Positions 27,033 to 36,757 of a stretch of 64,000 nt of DNA are shown piece after piece; the stretch's first letter is position 1, and each line of letters opens with the position of its first letter. The stretch lies in assembly GCA_963835935.1 (NCBI GenBank), contig CAWIHK010000001.1:1364001-1428000 (forward strand). The letters run 5' to 3'. The position numbers were made by a program, and so were the translations under genes. This stretch comes from CAWIHK01 sp963835935 (GTDB lineage: Bacteria; Bacteroidota; Ignavibacteria; UBA10030; CAVZMI01). The notes under the pieces are model-generated. The model made no database searches. It saw only the letters and a program-made list of their open reading frames with translations, and had not been told where the DNA came from.

Positions 27033-27581
27033 TTATTCTACATCGTTTTCCGCGAGTGTTGCTCCACGTCGCAGAGCTTGTTCATTTAACGGAATCAAGT
27101 GATGGTATCGTTCCGGTAATACTTTTTTCAAAGCAGCAAGAATAGATTCACTTTTTACGATAAAGCGCTTTTTAACCAACGCACCTAGAATAATCATGTT
27201 AAACACGCGTGTATTCTTTAACTTGGCGGCTTCTTCACTAGCGGGAATGGCTACTATTTCAATATCGGTTCGTGTAGGTTTATTTATAATATTTGTGCTG
27301 TCATAGAGCAACAGTCCCCCCGGTTTGACGGTTGGTTGAAATTTGTCGAGTGAGGGTTGATTCAAAGCTACGACAATGTCGTAGCGAGTTAGAATTGGCG
27401 AACTGATTCTGGAATCTGAAATAATCGTGACACAATTTGCGGTACCTCCGCGCATCTCAGGTCCGTACGATGGAAGCCAGCAAATTTCTTTATTCTCGAT
27501 CATTCCGGCATAAGAGAGAACCTGTCCCATTGAGAGAACTCCCTGACCACCGAATCCGGCAAAAACGATTTCGTATGTCAT
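27033..27581 (-). CDS. 2-oxoacid:ferredoxin oxidoreductase, gamma subunit
   Basis: A 182-residue pyruvate/ketoisovalerate oxidoreductase gamma domain, recognised by FAGFGGQGVLSMGQVL at the N terminus and GPEMRGGTANC near residue 41. The gamma subunit contributes to the CoA-binding part of the complex. It is the last of four genes on the minus strand, abutting the beta-subunit gene, and completes a KorDABC/VorDBAC-like set. Cytosolic. Confidence 0.92.
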   Translation of the reverse strand: MTYEIVFAGFGGQGVLSMGQVLSYAGMIENKEICWLPSYGPEMRGGTANCVTIISDSRISSPILTRYDIVVALNQPSLDKFQPTVKPGGLLLYDSTNIINKPTRTDIEIVAIPASEEAAKLKNTRVFNMIILGALVKKRFIVKSESILAALKKVLPERYHHLIPLNEQALRRGATLAENDVE

Positions 27582-28363
27582 TATCGTTTCACCTCGCCTT
27601 CGGGAACCTTAATGTCGCCTAATGGAAAAATCGGCAGCATGTTTTTCACAAGCCAATCGTTCGACTCCTGTGGAGTCATCTTCCAATTTGAGGGGCAATT
27701 GGACACGACTTCAACAATACACGTCCCTAATTTATTTTGCTGGTAATGAAAAGCGCGAGTCAGTGCTTTGTGTAATTGTCGACATGCATTGGGGTTGAAG
27801 ATGGCTTGCCGGGTTACGTATGCGGTACCTGAAAGAAGAGCCAGCAACTCTGTAATCTTGATCGGTACTCCCATCGTGAGTTTTTCACGTCCAAAAGGCG
27901 AGGTACTCGTTTTCATTCCAATGATCGAAGTCGGCGCCATTTGTCCGCCGGTCATGCCGTAGATTCCGTTGTTGATAAAAACCACAAGAAAATTTTCACC
28001 GCGGTTTGAAGCATGTATACTTTCTGCAGTTCCAATTGCAGCAAAGTCACCATCACCCTGATAAGTGAAAACCAATTTATCGGGAAGAACTCGCTTAATA
28101 CCTGTCGCAACCGCACACGCGCGTCCGTGCGCAGCTTCTTGCATATCGATGTTCATATAATTGTATGCGAACACCGAACAACCAACAGGAGCGATCCCGA
28201 TAACATTCTCCGTTATACCGAGTTCTTCTATTACTTCCATTAAAATTGTATGAATAACCCCATGACCGCATCCGGGACAATAATGCATGCGTACGTCGGT
28301 GAGCGTTTCAGGTTTTTTCCACACACATTCAAATTGATTAAGATCTATTTCTAAAGGTTGCAT
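27581..28363 (-). CDS. 2-oxoacid:ferredoxin oxidoreductase, beta subunit (TPP-binding)
   Basis: A 260-residue subunit that binds thiamine diphosphate. CPGCGHGVIHTIL near residue 29 and the GDGDFAAIGTAE...NNGIYGMTGGQ region near 101-140 supply the cofactor and Mg2+ ligands. The complex decarboxylates a 2-oxoacid with CoA to an acyl-CoA and reduces ferredoxin, or runs in reverse in CO2-fixing organisms. Whether the substrate is 2-oxoglutarate or a branched-chain oxoacid cannot be settled here. Confidence 0.93.
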   Translation of the reverse strand: MQPLEIDLNQFECVWKKPETLTDVRMHYCPGCGHGVIHTILMEVIEELGITENVIGIAPVGCSVFAYNYMNIDMQEAAHGRACAVATGIKRVLPDKLVFTYQGDGDFAAIGTAESIHASNRGENFLVVFINNGIYGMTGGQMAPTSIIGMKTSTSPFGREKLTMGVPIKITELLALLSGTAYVTRQAIFNPNACRQLHKALTRAFHYQQNKLGTCIVEVVSNCPSNWKMTPQESNDWLVKNMLPIFPLGDIKVPEGEVKR

Positions 28364-28381
28364 TCTATAATCTCCAATATC

Positions 28382-29467
28382 TTAAGCCATCGCATGAACT
28401 TTTTCTTTTTGTGCCGCTTTCACGGCTTCATGGAAAATATCTTCCGGTGACGGAATCATTCCACCCAAACGACCGTGGAAGAAGACCGGTATCTGGCCGT
28501 CGACTCCAAGTCTGACATCTTCAACCATTTGCCCGGCATTCATTTCAACAACAACAATTGCGTTTGTTTTTTTTGCGAGCTGGTTGATGACGACATACGG
28601 AAAAGGATAGAGCGTGATTGGACGAATAAGGCCGGCGTGTAAACCTTTTTCCGCTGCTATTTCTATCGCTTTTTCTGCGATACGCGCGCAAAGTCCGAAT
28701 GCGACAATAATTACATCGGCATTATCGGTGTTAATTAATTCGAAGCGCACTTCTTCTTCATAGATTCGTTTGTACTTATCCTGAAGTTTGATGTTAATAT
28801 TTTCCATCAGTTCAGTTTCAATGTAGAGAGATGTAATAATATTTCTTTCACGGTTTTTTGTTTTGCCGGTTGTTGCCCACGGTTTCGGAATTCGTTTTTT
28901 CAAGTCGGCAATTTTTTCACGAAAGGTCACTTTTTCCATCATTTGCCCGAGCGCGCCATCCGCGAGGATCATCACAGGATTTCGCCACTTATCCGCAAGT
29001 GCGAATCCATCGAATACAAAATCGGCCATTTCCTGCACAGTAGATGGCGCAAGCACGATGAGATGATAATCGCCGTGACCGCCGCCTTTTGTTGCTTGAA
29101 AATAATCAGCCTGCGAAGGTTGGATTGTTCCAAGCCCAGGTCCGCCGCGCATAACATTCACAATGAGAAATGGGAGTTCTGCACAAGTGCTGTAAGACAA
29201 ACCTTCCTGCATGAGGCTAATGCCGGGGCTGGAAGAGGTTGTCATGACACGAGCGCCTGCGCCAGAAGCCCCGTAAATCATATTGATAGCTGCCAATTCA
29301 CTTTCAGCCTGCAACACAACCCCGCCTTTCGGAGCAAAATTTTCTGAAAGATATTCCAGAATTTCCGATTGCGGTGTGATAGGATATCCGAAATAGGCGT
29401 CGAGGCCGGCACGGATCGACGCCTCTGCAAGCGCCTCGTTGCCTTTCATTAAAAGTGTTTCGTTCAA
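28382..29467 (-). CDS. 2-oxoacid:ferredoxin oxidoreductase, alpha subunit (VorB/KorA type)
   Basis: A 361-residue subunit with LLMKGNEALAEASIRAG and YFGYPITPQSEI at the N terminus and VNVMRGGPGLG and GGGHGDY further on. This matches proteins usually annotated as VorB (3-methyl-2-oxobutanoate dehydrogenase) as well as KorA. Translation most likely starts at TTG 29467: AAGGAG is 9 bases upstream, while the next ATG is too far and upstream codons overlap the ferredoxin gene. It sits between the ferredoxin-subunit and beta-subunit genes with 13- and 18-base gaps. Confidence 0.92.
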   Translation of the reverse strand: MNETLLMKGNEALAEASIRAGLDAYFGYPITPQSEILEYLSENFAPKGGVVLQAESELAAINMIYGASGAGARVMTTSSSPGISLMQEGLSYSTCAELPFLIVNVMRGGPGLGTIQPSQADYFQATKGGGHGDYHLIVLAPSTVQEMADFVFDGFALADKWRNPVMILADGALGQMMEKVTFREKIADLKKRIPKPWATTGKTKNRERNIITSLYIETELMENINIKLQDKYKRIYEEEVRFELINTDNADVIIVAFGLCARIAEKAIEIAAEKGLHAGLIRPITLYPFPYVVINQLAKKTNAIVVVEMNAGQMVEDVRLGVDGQIPVFFHGRLGGMIPSPEDIFHEAVKAAQKEKVHAMA

Positions 29468-29480
29468 AATTACTAACTCC

Positions 29481-29741
29481 TTACGCTGGAATTGATGAAG
29501 TTGCTTTTTGCTGTCTATCCGTCTTTTCCTGTTTCTTTGCGCGATAAACAGTGAAGACGGAATCCGGACATACAAGCGCGCAATTCACGCAACCAGTGCA
29601 TTCATCATTGACTAGTTCAATGTAATTATAACCTTGTGAATTTAGTTTTTTCGATAGTGCAAGACTGTTTTGTTTGCATACAGGGATACAAAGCGAGCAG
29701 CCCTTACAGGTTTCTATATTTATTATTACAGTTCCACGCAT
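29481..29741 (-). CDS. 2-oxoacid:ferredoxin oxidoreductase, delta (ferredoxin-like) subunit
   Basis: An 86-residue 2[4Fe-4S] protein. The clusters are bound by Cys12-x2-Cys15-x2-Cys18-x3-Cys22 (CKGCSLCIPVC) and by CTGCVNCALVCP in the second half. It carries electrons from the catalytic alpha/beta centre to free ferredoxin. The C-terminal tail (AKKQEKTDRQQKA) is basic and likely disordered. It is the promoter-proximal gene of the four-gene operon; AAGAGGAGACG precedes the ATG. Confidence 0.92.
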   Translation of the reverse strand: MRGTVIINIETCKGCSLCIPVCKQNSLALSKKLNSQGYNYIELVNDECTGCVNCALVCPDSVFTVYRAKKQEKTDRQQKATSSIPA

Positions 29742-30140
29742 TTAAATCGTCTCCTCTTGTAAATTCATTGGTCGCTCTTTATGACCTCAAATCGAAGACT
29801 TAATTGTCCGAAAGGTCAGTGATGAGCGCCAACTCTAGTAACCTTTTTAGCTGGAAGATAATTCCTCTATTATTTCCTTCTTTTTTATTTAATACTCTAT
29901 AAATATAGCAAAAAAGAAGTTATCAAGCCAAAGAATTTTGTTGGTTACTACAATTATTCCACAAATCAATGCACGATATTATGTTCGTCGAAAAAATTAT
30001 TTTACTAAAAGGTTATCAAAACGATTTACTCTTGTTCATAAGGAGCGGATTTCGAAAATCCTTCAACGAAAGTCTTGTTGGCCCGATAATATTTTGATAT
30101 TCAGCTAACTTTGAACTTTGAACACCGAACATTGAACCAA
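29742..30140. other. upstream region of the oxidoreductase operon
   Basis: About 400 bases without a gene. On the minus strand TTGATA (29926-29921) and TTTATA (29903-29898) are 17 bases apart, a weak promoter candidate for the operon. The end near the DinB gene (30110-30138) carries short degenerate TTGAAC-type tandem repeats. Nothing else is evident. Confidence 0.4.
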
Positions 30141-30611
30141 TTATTCTGCCGGTTTTAATTTTGTCAAAATATAATCTGTTGCCGGCGGCTTGAATCCTTG
30201 TTGCCGGATCAAGCGAAGAATTTGTGCACGGTGGTGGATGTGGTGATAGTTGATTTGAAGTGCAATATCGAGTAGTTTGGCGCTGAACTTTTTCCCATCT
30301 GTCGGACGTGCGAAAACGACTTCGGATTCGAATCCATTGTCATCCAATTTTTCAAGAAATGAAATCCAGCGGTTCACGCTTTCATTCCAATTGGATTCCA
30401 ATTCGTCGAAAGGTAAGATTTGTCCTGAGAAGGGGAATAAAGAATCGTCGGCTTCTTTTGTGATTCTGTTGTACCATTTATTCTGAGCACCAATGAGATG
30501 GCAGAAGAGACGAGTTGATTCCTCTTTATCCGGCAATTGTTTTAGCCCGTCGAGCAATATATGATTCGCCCGGTCGTTGTATTTAAAGAAATCGATGAGG
30601 TATTGTTTCAT
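30141..30611 (-). CDS. DinB/YfiT-type metalloenzyme-like protein
   Basis: A 156-residue four-helix-bundle protein. It starts MKQYLIDFFKYNDRANHILLDGL and carries the three-His metal site typical of the DinB superfamily: one His in FCHLIGAQNKWYNRI and two in INYHHIHHRAQILRLIRQQG. Superfamily members include thiol-dependent S-transferases; the substrate here is unknown. The ATG at 30611 is chosen because AAGGTG lies 7 bases upstream; a longer frame to 30704 adds a sequence with no homology signal. Confidence 0.87.
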   Translation of the reverse strand: MKQYLIDFFKYNDRANHILLDGLKQLPDKEESTRLFCHLIGAQNKWYNRITKEADDSLFPFSGQILPFDELESNWNESVNRWISFLEKLDDNGFESEVVFARPTDGKKFSAKLLDIALQINYHHIHHRAQILRLIRQQGFKPPATDYILTKLKPAE

Positions 30612-30783
30612 AGTAGCACCTTCATTAAGATTATAAAAAAGAAAAATTATATATATTATTCTCTCAGATATATATTTTGTTTTTATTTCCCGCAAATAAT
30701 TCAACGATACACTGATATTGAATCTCCTTTGTGGTTTATTCCCTTGTTGTCAACAACTATAATATGCTCGCCAGTGTGACCTT

Positions 30784-32229
30784 TTAGGAAGGAATTGGAA
30801 GGATCACAGTGAATTTAGTGCCGACTTTTTCTTGACTTTCCACAATGATGTCGCCGTGGAAATTTTTGATGATGCCATAACTGATCCAGAGGCCAAGGCC
30901 TGCACCTTCACCAAAGCTTTTCGTGGTAAAGAACGGCTCAAATATTTTCGGCAAATTCTCGGAAGAGATGCCGACACCTGTATCTTCGAATTCCATATAA
31001 ACGTTTTTGTTGAGTACATACGAACGGACACGCACTTCGCGAGGAGCTGTATTTAATGCATCGAGAGCGTTCAACAAAATATTGAGAAACACTTGAATAA
31101 TCTGATCCTGAACAAGAAGAAGATTTGGTATATCCGGGCCGAGATCTATAACGAAATGAACATCTTCCGCTTTATTGCTATAGCGAACAATATTCACGGC
31201 TTCCTGGATTATGGAGTTCACATTTATCTGACGCGTCTCATAATTCGAAGGACGCGAGAAATCTACCAATTGCCGGATTATTTTAGCAATGCGGCTGATT
31301 TGATTTCGAACAAGCTCTAATTTTTCGAGAGTATTTTGATCGGTAGATGTTCGCTGGATGAGTTGTACGAGCGATGAAATTGAAGTGAGCGGATTGCCGA
31401 CTTCATGCGCGATGCCCGCCGAGAGTGTGCCAATGCTCTCGAGCTTTTGCGATTGAATTAATTGCTGTTCGAGTTTCTTTTTCTCCGTAATATCGAGATG
31501 CGTGCCGATAAAACCAACCGGCTTACCGGAAGGATCGATAATTGGGGAGATGAGAAGCTCGCTATAAAATATTTCGCCGTTTTTTCGTTTATTAATCACT
31601 TCTCCTCGCCATACATGTCCGGAATTTATTTCTTCCCACATGTTTTGCCAGAAGGAAGCGTCATGTTTGCTGCTGTCCAGAACATTCGGATTTAACCCAA
31701 ATAACTCTTCACGCCGATAACCGGTCACATGTTCAAAAGCCGGATTAACATAAATGATTTTTCCTTCGTTATCGGTGATTTCAATTGGATTCACAGTATA
31801 ATGAATTGCATTTGCGAACCTGAGCAGTTGCAATTCTGTCCTCCGTCTTTCAGTAATATCCCGGAGCAAAATACTAATGATTGGTGATTGAGTGTCCGGT
31901 ATTGTGATGAGCGAAAAATTAGAGACGACATTCACCTCAGATTCACGCGGAGTGATCAGAGTCAATTCAATTTCGCCAGGAGTTATTTTTTCGCAGGCGA
32001 GAGCGAACATTTTTTCAAATAGGAAGATATCGTCTGGTTTGATGATAGAGCGAATAGTATTACCGATTATTTGAGATTTTGGTTTGCCTAAAATTTGTTC
32101 GGCAAATTGATTGCATTCTAGGATAATCGCTTCATGATCCGTGATGAACCATAATTCCGGAACAACATTGATCAGATCTATGAAGGGAATATTTGATGTA
32201 TTTATCGTATGTTGGTTGTTCGAGGCCAC
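30784..32229 (-). CDS. PAS-domain sensor histidine kinase
   Basis: A 481-residue soluble kinase. PAS 1 spans about 15-125 and PAS 2 about 135-255, each ending in a PAC-like stretch (LLRDITERRR, THLDITEKKK). The dimerisation domain has the phospho-acceptor His275 in AGIAHEVGNPLTS. The ATPase domain shows NILLNALDAL (N box), DTGVGIS (G1) and GEGAGLGLWI (G2). There is no membrane segment, so it senses a cytosolic signal. No response regulator gene is adjacent, making it an orphan. It follows the nucleotide-sugar genes on the same strand with a 62-base gap, so co-transcription is possible. Confidence 0.92.
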   Translation of the reverse strand: MASNNQHTINTSNIPFIDLINVVPELWFITDHEAIILECNQFAEQILGKPKSQIIGNTIRSIIKPDDIFLFEKMFALACEKITPGEIELTLITPRESEVNVVSNFSLITIPDTQSPIISILLRDITERRRTELQLLRFANAIHYTVNPIEITDNEGKIIYVNPAFEHVTGYRREELFGLNPNVLDSSKHDASFWQNMWEEINSGHVWRGEVINKRKNGEIFYSELLISPIIDPSGKPVGFIGTHLDITEKKKLEQQLIQSQKLESIGTLSAGIAHEVGNPLTSISSLVQLIQRTSTDQNTLEKLELVRNQISRIAKIIRQLVDFSRPSNYETRQINVNSIIQEAVNIVRYSNKAEDVHFVIDLGPDIPNLLLVQDQIIQVFLNILLNALDALNTAPREVRVRSYVLNKNVYMEFEDTGVGISSENLPKIFEPFFTTKSFGEGAGLGLWISYGIIKNFHGDIIVESQEKVGTKFTVILPIPS

Positions 32230-32291
32230 AATTTAATACTCTTATCAACACGCCTCAACACGCCGGGAATACAAACAGTTCCGAAAGCGCA

Positions 32292-33233
32292 TCATGCGAT
32301 TTTTTTTCTGAAATAATCTATCGTTTTCAATATACCATCTTTCCGTGCAACTTTTGGTTCCCAACCGAGCGCTGATCTGGCTATCGTGATATTGGGTTGA
32401 CGAACTTTTGGATCGTCTTCGGGTAATTCTTTGAACGAAATCTTGCTTTTACTGCCCGACCACTCGATGCACTCTTTTGCAAGCTGGAGCATCGTAATTT
32501 CATCAGGGTTGCCGATGTTTATCGGATCATGAAGATCAGAGAGAAGTAATCTATAAATGCCTTCAATAAGATCTGAAACGAAGCAAACACTTCGTGTCTG
32601 ACTTCCATTACCGAATACAGTAACAGGTTCGTTTTTCAATGCCTGCGACAAGAAAGCTGGGATGGCACGGCCATCATTTAATCGCATTCTAGGTCCATAC
32701 GTGTTGAATATTCGAACGATGCATGTGTTGACATTATGATAGCGGTGATAAGCCATCGTGAGCGCCTCAGAAAATCGTTTTGCTTCATCGTATACACCAC
32801 GTATTCCAATCGGGTTCACGTTTCCCCAATACTCTTCTTTTTGCGGATGAATGAGCGGATCACCATAAACTTCACTAGTGGACGCCAATAAGAATCGTGC
32901 ATTTTTTGCTTTTGAAAAACCAAGCGCTTTGTGCGTGCCAAGTGAACCAACCTTCAGTGTCTGAATCGGAAGTTTCAGGTAATCAATCGGACTTGCAGGT
33001 GAAGCAAAATGCAGAATGTAATCGACAGGCCCTTCGACATAAAGATAATTCGTAACATCGTAAGGGATAAATTTAAATTGGTTATTTCCGAGAAGATGAG
33101 CGATATTGTCCATCGAACCCGTAATCAAATTATCGATGCAGACAACATGATGACCTTCCTGAAGTAACCGCTCACATAGATGAGAGCCGAGAAATCCAGC
33201 TCCACCAGTGACAACACAAGTTTTATAATTCAT
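32292..33233 (-). CDS. uxs: UDP-glucuronate decarboxylase (UDP-xylose synthase)
   Basis: A 313-residue short-chain dehydrogenase/epimerase-type enzyme that converts UDP-glucuronate to UDP-xylose and CO2. GGAGFLGSHLCERLL near residue 10 binds NAD+. FASPASPIDYLK and STSEVYGDPLIHPQ are strongly typical of UXS, and the catalytic Tyr-x3-Lys is in YDEAKR. Its substrate is made by the product of the gene just upstream (ugd), which confirms the assignment. It is the fourth gene of a nucleotide-sugar operon. Confidence 0.92.
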   Translation of the reverse strand: MNYKTCVVTGGAGFLGSHLCERLLQEGHHVVCIDNLITGSMDNIAHLLGNNQFKFIPYDVTNYLYVEGPVDYILHFASPASPIDYLKLPIQTLKVGSLGTHKALGFSKAKNARFLLASTSEVYGDPLIHPQKEEYWGNVNPIGIRGVYDEAKRFSEALTMAYHRYHNVNTCIVRIFNTYGPRMRLNDGRAIPAFLSQALKNEPVTVFGNGSQTRSVCFVSDLIEGIYRLLLSDLHDPINIGNPDEITMLQLAKECIEWSGSKSKISFKELPEDDPKVRQPNITIARSALGWEPKVARKDGILKTIDYFRKKIA

Positions 33234-33287
33234 ATTTGCCTAAGATAAAGTGATTGTCAGACATCAAATTACTTGGCGACGCATTTA

Positions 33288-34589
33288 TTATTTTCTTCCG
33301 ATTCCATAATAAGCGAATCCTTTTGAACGGAGAACAGGCACATTGAGAAGATTCCGTCCATCGAAAATTACATAACTGCGCATCAATTCTCTCATTTGAT
33401 CGTAATCGGGTTCACGGAACTCATTCCATTCAGTTACTATGACTAATGCATCCGCTCGCCGGAGTGCATCATAACTCGTGGAAGAAAATTTTATTTTTGA
33501 ACCAAAGATTTTTTTTACGTCCTGCATTGCAGCTGGGTCGTAGGCATGAATTTTTGCGCCATGTTTCAAGAGCTCATTAATAATGATGATTGAGGGCGCT
33601 TCCCTGATGTCGTCGGTTTTCGGTTTGAATGAAAGTCCCCAGAGTGCAAATGTTTTGCCCTGGATATCATTGCTGAAGTGACGAAGGATTTTTGTAATAA
33701 TTATTTTTTTCTGCCGCTGATTAACGTCTTCAACAGATTTCAGGATTTTCATATCGTAGCCGTTTTTTTCAGCAGTTTTGATGAGCGCTTTCACATCTTT
33801 CGGAAAACATGAGCCGCCATAACCGATTCCTGAAAAGAGGAATGATTTCCCGATGCGCGGGTCAGTGCCGATGCCTGATCGAATCTTGTCGACATCAGCC
33901 CCGACAATGTCGGCCAAGTTTGCAATTTCATTTATAAATGAAATCTTTGTTGCAAGCAACGAGTTTGCAGCGTACTTCGACAGTTCAGCACTGGCTTCAT
34001 CCATCACGATGAAAGGATTGCCTGTTCGGATAAACGGATCGTAGAGTTGTTTCATTATCGTGATCGCCTTCTCGGATGATGAGCCGATTACAATGCGATT
34101 GGGTTTTATGAAATCTTCTACGGCATTTCCTTCCTTCAAAAATTCCGGATTTGATACAACATCGAATGGATACTTTGTTCTGGTTTTGATAATCTCCGTA
34201 ACCTTTTGAGCTGTCCCTACCGGAACTGTGCTTTTGTTTACAATGACTTTATAATCATGCATCAAGCGGCCGATGTTGTCTGCTACAGTGAGAACATGCT
34301 TGAGGTCTGCTGAACCATCTTCATTCGGTGGAGTTGGCAAAGCAAGAAAAATGATCTCTCCAAAATGAATGGCCTCTCGAATTTGAGTCGTGAAATTTAA
34401 ACGTTTTTCTTTGATATTTTTTTTGACTATTTGTTCCAGGCCGGGCTCGTAGGAAGGAATTTCTCCCTTTTTCAATTGAAGAATTTTCTTCCGATTGACA
34501 TCCGCGCATAAGACATTGTTGCCCATCTCTGCGAAGCAGGCGCCTGCAACCAGTCCGACATATCCTGTTCCAATGACTGCAAGTTTCAT
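33288..34589 (-). CDS. ugd: UDP-glucose 6-dehydrogenase
   Basis: A 433-residue enzyme that oxidises UDP-glucose twice with NAD+ to UDP-glucuronate. The NAD site is GTGYVGLVAGACFAE near residue 7, the substrate loop is NPEFLKEGNAVEDF and the catalytic cysteine lies in GYGGSCFPKD. The length is normal. Its start overlaps the stop of the fcl gene by 4 bases (ATGA), indicating translational coupling, and uxs follows 54 bases downstream. Confidence 0.96.
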   Translation of the reverse strand: MKLAVIGTGYVGLVAGACFAEMGNNVLCADVNRKKILQLKKGEIPSYEPGLEQIVKKNIKEKRLNFTTQIREAIHFGEIIFLALPTPPNEDGSADLKHVLTVADNIGRLMHDYKVIVNKSTVPVGTAQKVTEIIKTRTKYPFDVVSNPEFLKEGNAVEDFIKPNRIVIGSSSEKAITIMKQLYDPFIRTGNPFIVMDEASAELSKYAANSLLATKISFINEIANLADIVGADVDKIRSGIGTDPRIGKSFLFSGIGYGGSCFPKDVKALIKTAEKNGYDMKILKSVEDVNQRQKKIIITKILRHFSNDIQGKTFALWGLSFKPKTDDIREAPSIIIINELLKHGAKIHAYDPAAMQDVKKIFGSKIKFSSTSYDALRRADALVIVTEWNEFREPDYDQMRELMRSYVIFDGRNLLNVPVLRSKGFAYYGIGRK

Positions 34590-35536
34590 TTAAGATCCTT
34601 TCGATTTGATCGATACCATTCTATAGTAACTTTTAATCCTTCTTCAAATGTAGTTTTTGCTTTGAATCCAAATTCCTTCGATGCACGGGATGTATCGAGC
34701 CGGCGGCGCGGCTGGCCATTCGGTTTTGTTGAATCCCATCTGATCTCACCTGAGAATTCACACAAACGTGCAATGAGGTTTGTCAAGTCCTTGATAGTAA
34801 TTTCATTGCCAGTCCCGAGATTCACCGGATCCGACTTGTTATACAGTTCAGTTGCAAGGAGGATTCCTTCAGCCGCGTCTTCGACATAAAGAAATTCTCT
34901 CGATGGTGTTCCATCACCCCACGCTTCGATAAAAGTGTTGCCCCGATTTTGCGCATCAATAATCTTTTTAATAAGAGCAGGAATGACATGGGATGACGAA
35001 GGATTGAAGTTATCACGCGGTCCGTATAAATTTACAGGAAGAAGAAAGATTGAGTTGAAATTATATTGCTGGCGATAGGCTTGTGATTGAACGAGCATCA
35101 TTTTTTTTGCAAGGCCGTATGGAGCATTCGTCTCTTCCGGATAGCCATTCCAGAGATCATCCTCTTTGAATGGGGGAGTGGTGAATTTCGGATAAGCACA
35201 AATTGTTCCAAGAGCAACAAACTTCGGCACATTAAGCTGTCGGGCGTACTCTAAAAGCTGAATACCCATGATTGCGTTATCGTAGAAGAATTTTCCTGGA
35301 TTCTCACGATTTGCTCCTATACCACCAACTACTGCCGCAAGATGAATTACGATATCCGGCTTGGCCTCTTTATACATTCTAATAATCTGTTCTTTATCAC
35401 GAAGGTCAAAGTCTTCCACGTGTGGTATAAAAATATTCTTGCATCCGCGCTGTGCGAGTTTTTCAGTCACGAATGAGCCAAGAAATCCGGCTCCACCAGT
35501 TACAGCAACTCGTTTATTTTTAAAAAAGTTATCCAA
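34586..35536 (-). CDS. fcl: GDP-L-fucose synthase
   Basis: A 316-residue epimerase/reductase that turns GDP-4-keto-6-deoxymannose into GDP-L-fucose with NADPH. GGAGFLGSFVTEKL starts the Rossmann fold, the active-site Cys is in LGTICAYP (a Thr replaces the usual Ser two residues earlier), and Tyr-x3-Lys is in YGLAKKM. Its substrate comes from the gmd product encoded just upstream. The C-terminal half has the conserved RRRLDTSRA. Confidence 0.94.
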   Translation of the reverse strand: MDNFFKNKRVAVTGGAGFLGSFVTEKLAQRGCKNIFIPHVEDFDLRDKEQIIRMYKEAKPDIVIHLAAVVGGIGANRENPGKFFYDNAIMGIQLLEYARQLNVPKFVALGTICAYPKFTTPPFKEDDLWNGYPEETNAPYGLAKKMMLVQSQAYRQQYNFNSIFLLPVNLYGPRDNFNPSSSHVIPALIKKIIDAQNRGNTFIEAWGDGTPSREFLYVEDAAEGILLATELYNKSDPVNLGTGNEITIKDLTNLIARLCEFSGEIRWDSTKPNGQPRRRLDTSRASKEFGFKAKTTFEEGLKVTIEWYRSNRKDLK

Positions 35537-35617
35537 TAATTTATTTCACAATTACCTGATGCATTTTTACTTCTTCTTCATGTTTGATACCACGTGAACT
35601 CAATCTTATTTTAAATC

Positions 35618-36622
35618 TCAATATTTTATCTTTATCTTTTGTTCTATTTCCAACTTTTTAATATCGGCTTCTACCATAATTTTTATTAGCTGTTTGAATG
35701 AAGTTTTTGGCTGCCAGCCTAATATTTTCTTTGCTTTGGAATAATCGCCGATGAGCAAATCGACCTCAGCAGGGCGGAAGTAGCGGTGATCGACTTCAAC
35801 GTATTTCTTCCAATCGAGATTCACCAATCCAAATGCTTCATCCAAAAATTCCCGGATACTGTGCGTTTCGTTTGTTGCAATAATATAATCGTCGGGTTTA
35901 TCCTGCTGTAACATTTGCCACATTGCTTCGACGTATTCCGGAGCATATCCCCAATCACGCCGCGCATCAAGGTTTCCAAGATACAATTTATTCTCCAAGC
36001 CTGCAAGAATATGGGCAATGGCACGCGTGATTTTTCGGGTGACAAATGTTTCGCCTCTGCGAGGGGACTCATGGTTAAATAAGATCCCATTACAAGCAAA
36101 AATGTTATAACTCTCCCGATAATTTACAGTGACCCAATATGCATAGACCTTGGCTGCTCCATAAGGACTCCGGGGATAAAAGGGGGTTGTTTCCCGCTGT
36201 GGAATTTCTACGACTTTCCCAAACATCTCCGAGCTTGATGCTTGATAAAAACTAGTTTTAACTCCAGTCTGGCGAATTGAATCGAGAATGCGGATAGTAG
36301 AAAGGCCGGATACATCTCCTGTATATTCAGGTATGTCGAAACTAACGCGAACATGACTTTGTGCGCCGAGATGGTACACTTCGTCAGGCTGTATTGAATA
36401 CAGCAAACGCATCAGATTCGATGAATCCGCAAGATCACCATAATGAAGGAACAATTTTGTTTCGGTGTAGTGCGGATCCTTGTATAAATGATCGATCCGT
36501 TCTGTATTAAAAGTGCTCGCACGCCGTATAATTCCATGGACTTCATATCCTTTTGAAAGAAGTAGCTCAGCCAGGTACGACCCATCCTGTCCGGTAATTC
36601 CAGTTATAAGAGCTTTACGCAT
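35618..36622 (-). CDS. gmd: GDP-mannose 4,6-dehydratase
   Basis: A 334-residue enzyme that begins the GDP-fucose pathway. GITGQDGSYLAELLL marks the NADP site, SSSEMFG the catalytic loop, YGAAKVYAYW the Tyr-x3-Lys and NHESPRRGETFVTRKI the substrate-binding region. ATG 36622 is chosen since TGAGGT lies 6 bases upstream and MRKALITG is the usual N terminus; the longer frame adds only six residues. First gene of the gmd-fcl-ugd-uxs operon. No glycosyltransferase is nearby, so the sugars feed polysaccharide genes elsewhere. Confidence 0.96.
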   Translation of the reverse strand: MRKALITGITGQDGSYLAELLLSKGYEVHGIIRRASTFNTERIDHLYKDPHYTETKLFLHYGDLADSSNLMRLLYSIQPDEVYHLGAQSHVRVSFDIPEYTGDVSGLSTIRILDSIRQTGVKTSFYQASSSEMFGKVVEIPQRETTPFYPRSPYGAAKVYAYWVTVNYRESYNIFACNGILFNHESPRRGETFVTRKITRAIAHILAGLENKLYLGNLDARRDWGYAPEYVEAMWQMLQQDKPDDYIIATNETHSIREFLDEAFGLVNLDWKKYVEVDHRYFRPAEVDLLIGDYSKAKKILGWQPKTSFKQLIKIMVEADIKKLEIEQKIKIKY

Positions 36623-36660
36623 GCTTGACCTCATTGTCATTCGATTACGCAGAACTGCGT

Positions 36661-36689
36661 TTGACAGAAATATTCATACAATATATGAA
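36661..36689 (+). promoter_or_regulatory. promoter for tsaD operon with overlapping inverted repeat
   Basis: TTGACA (36661-36666) and TATGAA (36684-36689) are 17 bases apart. TTCATA (36673-36678) and TATGAA (36684-36689) form an inverted repeat with a 5-base spacer covering the -10, a layout compatible with a repressor site. It lies 69 bases before tsaD in the 135-base divergent region shared with gmd. Confidence 0.5.
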
Positions 36690-36757
36690 CGGTATTACAG
36701 AAATACAATATTCAATTGTACTTGCAAATCATGGCGTTATTTTCTATCATTAATAAT

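Noticed and set aside
26795..27145. 116-residue + strand frame between the T9SS cargo gene and the oxidoreductase operon
   Set aside because: It lacks a ribosome binding site and its second half is antisense to the gamma-subunit gene.
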